7,148 nt of DNA from Granulosicoccaceae bacterium. GTDB taxonomy: Bacteria > Pseudomonadota > Gammaproteobacteria > Granulosicoccales > Granulosicoccaceae. Position 1 is the stretch's first letter; each line of letters starts with the position of its first letter. The stretch covers positions 1-7,148 of the forward strand of contig JALZUX010000507.1 of NCBI GenBank assembly GCA_023301405.1, in the 5' to 3' direction. The translations under genes were made by a program, and so were the position numbers. The notes below the pieces were generated by a model. It was not told the DNA's origin. It searched no databases and saw nothing but the letters and a program-made list of their open reading frames with translations. Below are positions 5,597 through 7,148 of the stretch, in pieces.

Positions 5597-5897
5597 TTGT
5601 TCTTTAGCTGGTGCCTTAGCGTTGAGCGGTGTCACGTGCGTTATTAGTAGCACTGTTAAGCGAGGTTTGCGCGATTTTCCGATTTAGAAAGTTTTCTGGT
5701 GCAGTGCATGTATATAGAAGTACCCCGAGGGCTTTTAAACCATTTTTGACTGATGCGCCAGTCTGAATTTGATATTTTTTTCCCCTGGTTGTTGCAACTA
5801 GGGTGTTTCAATTGAGGGCTGGTGGTTGGTTAACTTATTGTTTTAAGTTGATATTGTGTGTTTCAAAGTTCAGGTTCAGCGTCATTTATAATGGACG
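5597..5897. other. 301-base AT-rich spacer between dprA and topA
   Basis: No gene is visible here; the topA frame is open up to a GTG at 5653, but the 19 added residues are not family-like. The smg (DUF494) gene that follows dprA in E. coli and many relatives is absent. The spacer contains a possible topA promoter (5711-5739), two copies of GTGTTTCAA (5803-5811 and 5858-5866, 55 bases apart), and a small dyad GACTG-N6-CAGTC near 5748-5763. No convincing T-run terminator follows dprA. Confidence 0.6.
5711..5739 (-). promoter_or_regulatory. Possible topA promoter
   Basis: On the minus strand TTTAAA (5734-5739, 4 of 6 to TTGACA) is followed after exactly 17 bases by TATATA (5711-5716, 4 of 6 to TATAAT). 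The GC-rich patch GCCCTCGGGG lies in the spacer. Transcription would start near 5704, giving a 5' leader of about 108 bases. topA promoters in E. coli respond to supercoiling, but nothing specific to that can be read here. Confidence 0.3.
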
Positions 5898-7091
5898 TTA
5901 TTTTTCTGTGATAATTTTCTGATATTTGCCACCGGCGACGGTTTCGATCGATCCGTGCAATTCGAGTTCGAGGGTCAAATTGGTGATGGTGATTATGTCA
6001 TAGCCGGTGACTTCGACCAGTTCATCGAGTGATAGCGGCTCATACTCGATGGCTGCAACCACGGTGGATTGCTTGTCGTTATCAGCGGCATTAGTGAATT
6101 TTTTTGGACAGGCCTTAGTGCGGGGAATTGTTGCCTCTTTATTCAACGCCGGCAACGTTGGCGAAGGGTTCTTTGGAGCTGTGGCGGTGTCTGGATTGGT
6201 CACAAAATCTATTGATTTGGGTATCACTGGTGCTAGCTGTCGAAGAATATCAGCGCTGGTTTCGACTAGGGTAGCGCCGTCTTTCAGCAGCGCGTGAGAG
6301 CCCCGCGCCTGAGGGTTGTCGATATTGCCTGGAATCGCGAATACTTCCCGACCCTGTTCAGTGGCGTGTGCGGCGGTGGTTAATGTGCCACTTTTTAATG
6401 CGGCTTCGACCACCAGAGTGCCGTAGGACAGCCCGCTGATGATTCGATTACGTCGTGGGAAATAGGCTGGCTGGGGGTTAGTGCCGATAGGAAATTCAGA
6501 GATTATTGCACCACTGGCTGCAATTTCTTGAGCGAGTGACTGGTGTGAGGCTGGATAGACGCGATCAAGGCCTGTGGCAGTGACGGCAACGGTAAAACCG
6601 TTAGCATCTAAGGTGGCGCGATGGGCGATGGCGTCTACGCCTAACGCCAGCCCGCTTGTGATGGTGATACCGAATGAGGCTATTTCACCAGCCAGCCGCT
6701 GTGCGTTAACCTGGGCTCCCGGTCCGGGTTTGCGGCTACCGATGATGGCGAGTTGCGGGGTTTGAAGAACTTCAGGGTCTCCACGTACGTAGAGCACGAT
6801 GGGTGGGTCTGCTATTTCTTTTAACAGGGCAGGGTAAAGGGCTGAGTCTAGTGTTAGTACGTGACGGTCATCGCCCTCCTGCAACCAATTAATGTCAGCG
6901 TCAATGAGTGCTTGATCGACGTTGTTCATCGCTGCAATCACTTTGCGTGACAAACCTATGTCGGCGAGCTTACTGTCTGACGCACTGGTGATGGCATCGA
7001 CCGAACCGAAGCCGGCCAATAATTTTCGTAACAGCTTTGGCCCTAATCCACGGGTATGAACCAGACTAAGCCAAGTATTAAGCTCGGTCAT
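5898..7091 (-). CDS. dprA: DNA-processing protein DprA (Smf family)
   Basis: DprA binds incoming single-stranded DNA and loads RecA during natural transformation; it is also widespread in bacteria not known to be transformable. The ATG at 7091 gives 397 residues; a GTG two codons upstream at 7097 is an alternative, and neither has a clear Shine-Dalgarno. Numbering from the GTG, residues 3-60 are a helix-hairpin-helix/SAM-like N-domain (TRGLGPKLLRKLL). About 85-290 is the Rossmann-type DprA fold with AIIGSRKPG (117-125), SGLALGVDAIAHRATL (148-163), FPRRNRIISGLS (213-224), VVEAALKSGTLTTAAHA (229-245), REVFAIPG (250-257), and GSHALLKDGA (266-275). A Pro/Thr/Lys linker (about 290-342) leads to a winged-helix C-domain (343-395, LSLDELVEVTGYDI). 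The domain set is complete. It precedes topA on the same strand, as in the gammaproteobacterial dprA cluster. Confidence 0.95.
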   Translation of the reverse strand: MTELNTWLSLVHTRGLGPKLLRKLLAGFGSVDAITSASDSKLADIGLSRKVIAAMNNVDQALIDADINWLQEGDDRHVLTLDSALYPALLKEIADPPIVLYVRGDPEVLQTPQLAIIGSRKPGPGAQVNAQRLAGEIASFGITITSGLALGVDAIAHRATLDANGFTVAVTATGLDRVYPASHQSLAQEIAASGAIISEFPIGTNPQPAYFPRRNRIISGLSYGTLVVEAALKSGTLTTAAHATEQGREVFAIPGNIDNPQARGSHALLKDGATLVETSADILRQLAPVIPKSIDFVTNPDTATAPKNPSPTLPALNKEATIPRTKACPKKFTNAADNDKQSTVVAAIEYEPLSLDELVEVTGYDIITITNLTLELELHGSIETVAGGKYQKIITEK

Positions 7092-7148
7092 GAGCACAGC
7101 AAAGGGTAGGGTTAACTAAAGATGGCACATCGATCTACTAATACGCAG

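Noticed and set aside
5597..5653. Upstream GTG start for topA adding 19 residues
   Set aside because: The family begins at MSKNLIIVESPAKGKT, and the extra residues have no family similarity.
5883..5900. Imperfect dyad CGTC...GACG at the end of dprA as a terminator
   Set aside because: The stem is short with a bulge and no T-run follows on the minus strand.
7122..7148. Plus-strand ATG near the right edge as a divergent gene start
   Set aside because: Only nine codons are visible with no clear Shine-Dalgarno and no recognisable N-terminus; the end of an upstream minus-strand gene is equally possible and equally unsupported.

Overview
The window reads as a gammaproteobacterial chromosome segment. 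The aerobic coproporphyrinogen oxidase HemF and the tRNA-modification enzyme TsaC are of the gammaproteobacterial type, and dprA, topA, tsaC and hemF sit together as in the dprA/tsaC neighbourhood of that class. The secreted carbohydrate-binding-type protein at the left, with C-terminal 'DGDGWGWEN' repeats, suggests a marine polysaccharide degrader, perhaps near Cellvibrionales (Saccharophagus/Teredinibacter-like). That placement is inference; no ribosomal or other marker gene is present.

All recognised genes are on the minus strand, so transcription runs from high to low coordinates. From the right: dprA (5898-7091) encodes the single-strand DNA / RecA-loading protein. A 301-base AT-rich spacer (5597-5897) follows and probably holds the topA promoter. 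Then come topA (3071-5596), tsaC (2521-3105, overlapping topA by 35 bases) and hemF (1591-2514, 6 bases after tsaC), which look like one transcription unit. Neither smg nor aroE, common partners of this cluster in related bacteria, is visible.

To the left, the content becomes accessory. The 256-base leader 1335-1590 carries several TGTGA-type half-sites and dyads resembling CRP/Vfr operators. It precedes a gene for a signal-peptide-bearing protein (195-1334) made of a beta-sandwich-like carbohydrate-binding domain, a Pro/Ala/Val linker and three Cys-bounded 21-residue repeats, with no catalytic domain. After a short spacer with a perfect 7-bp stem and a plausible extended -10 promoter, the first 27 codons of a lipoprotein gene (TTG start, strong Shine-Dalgarno, lipobox ITAC) run off the left edge at base 1.

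The housekeeping genes serve DNA uptake/recombination, supercoiling, tRNA t6A synthesis and haem synthesis. They share a location rather than a pathway. No CRISPR array, rRNA, tRNA, insertion sequence or prophage was seen. The least ordinary items are the repeat-bearing secreted protein with its putative CRP-controlled leader, and the zinc-free TopA ending in a histone-H1-like lysine tail.
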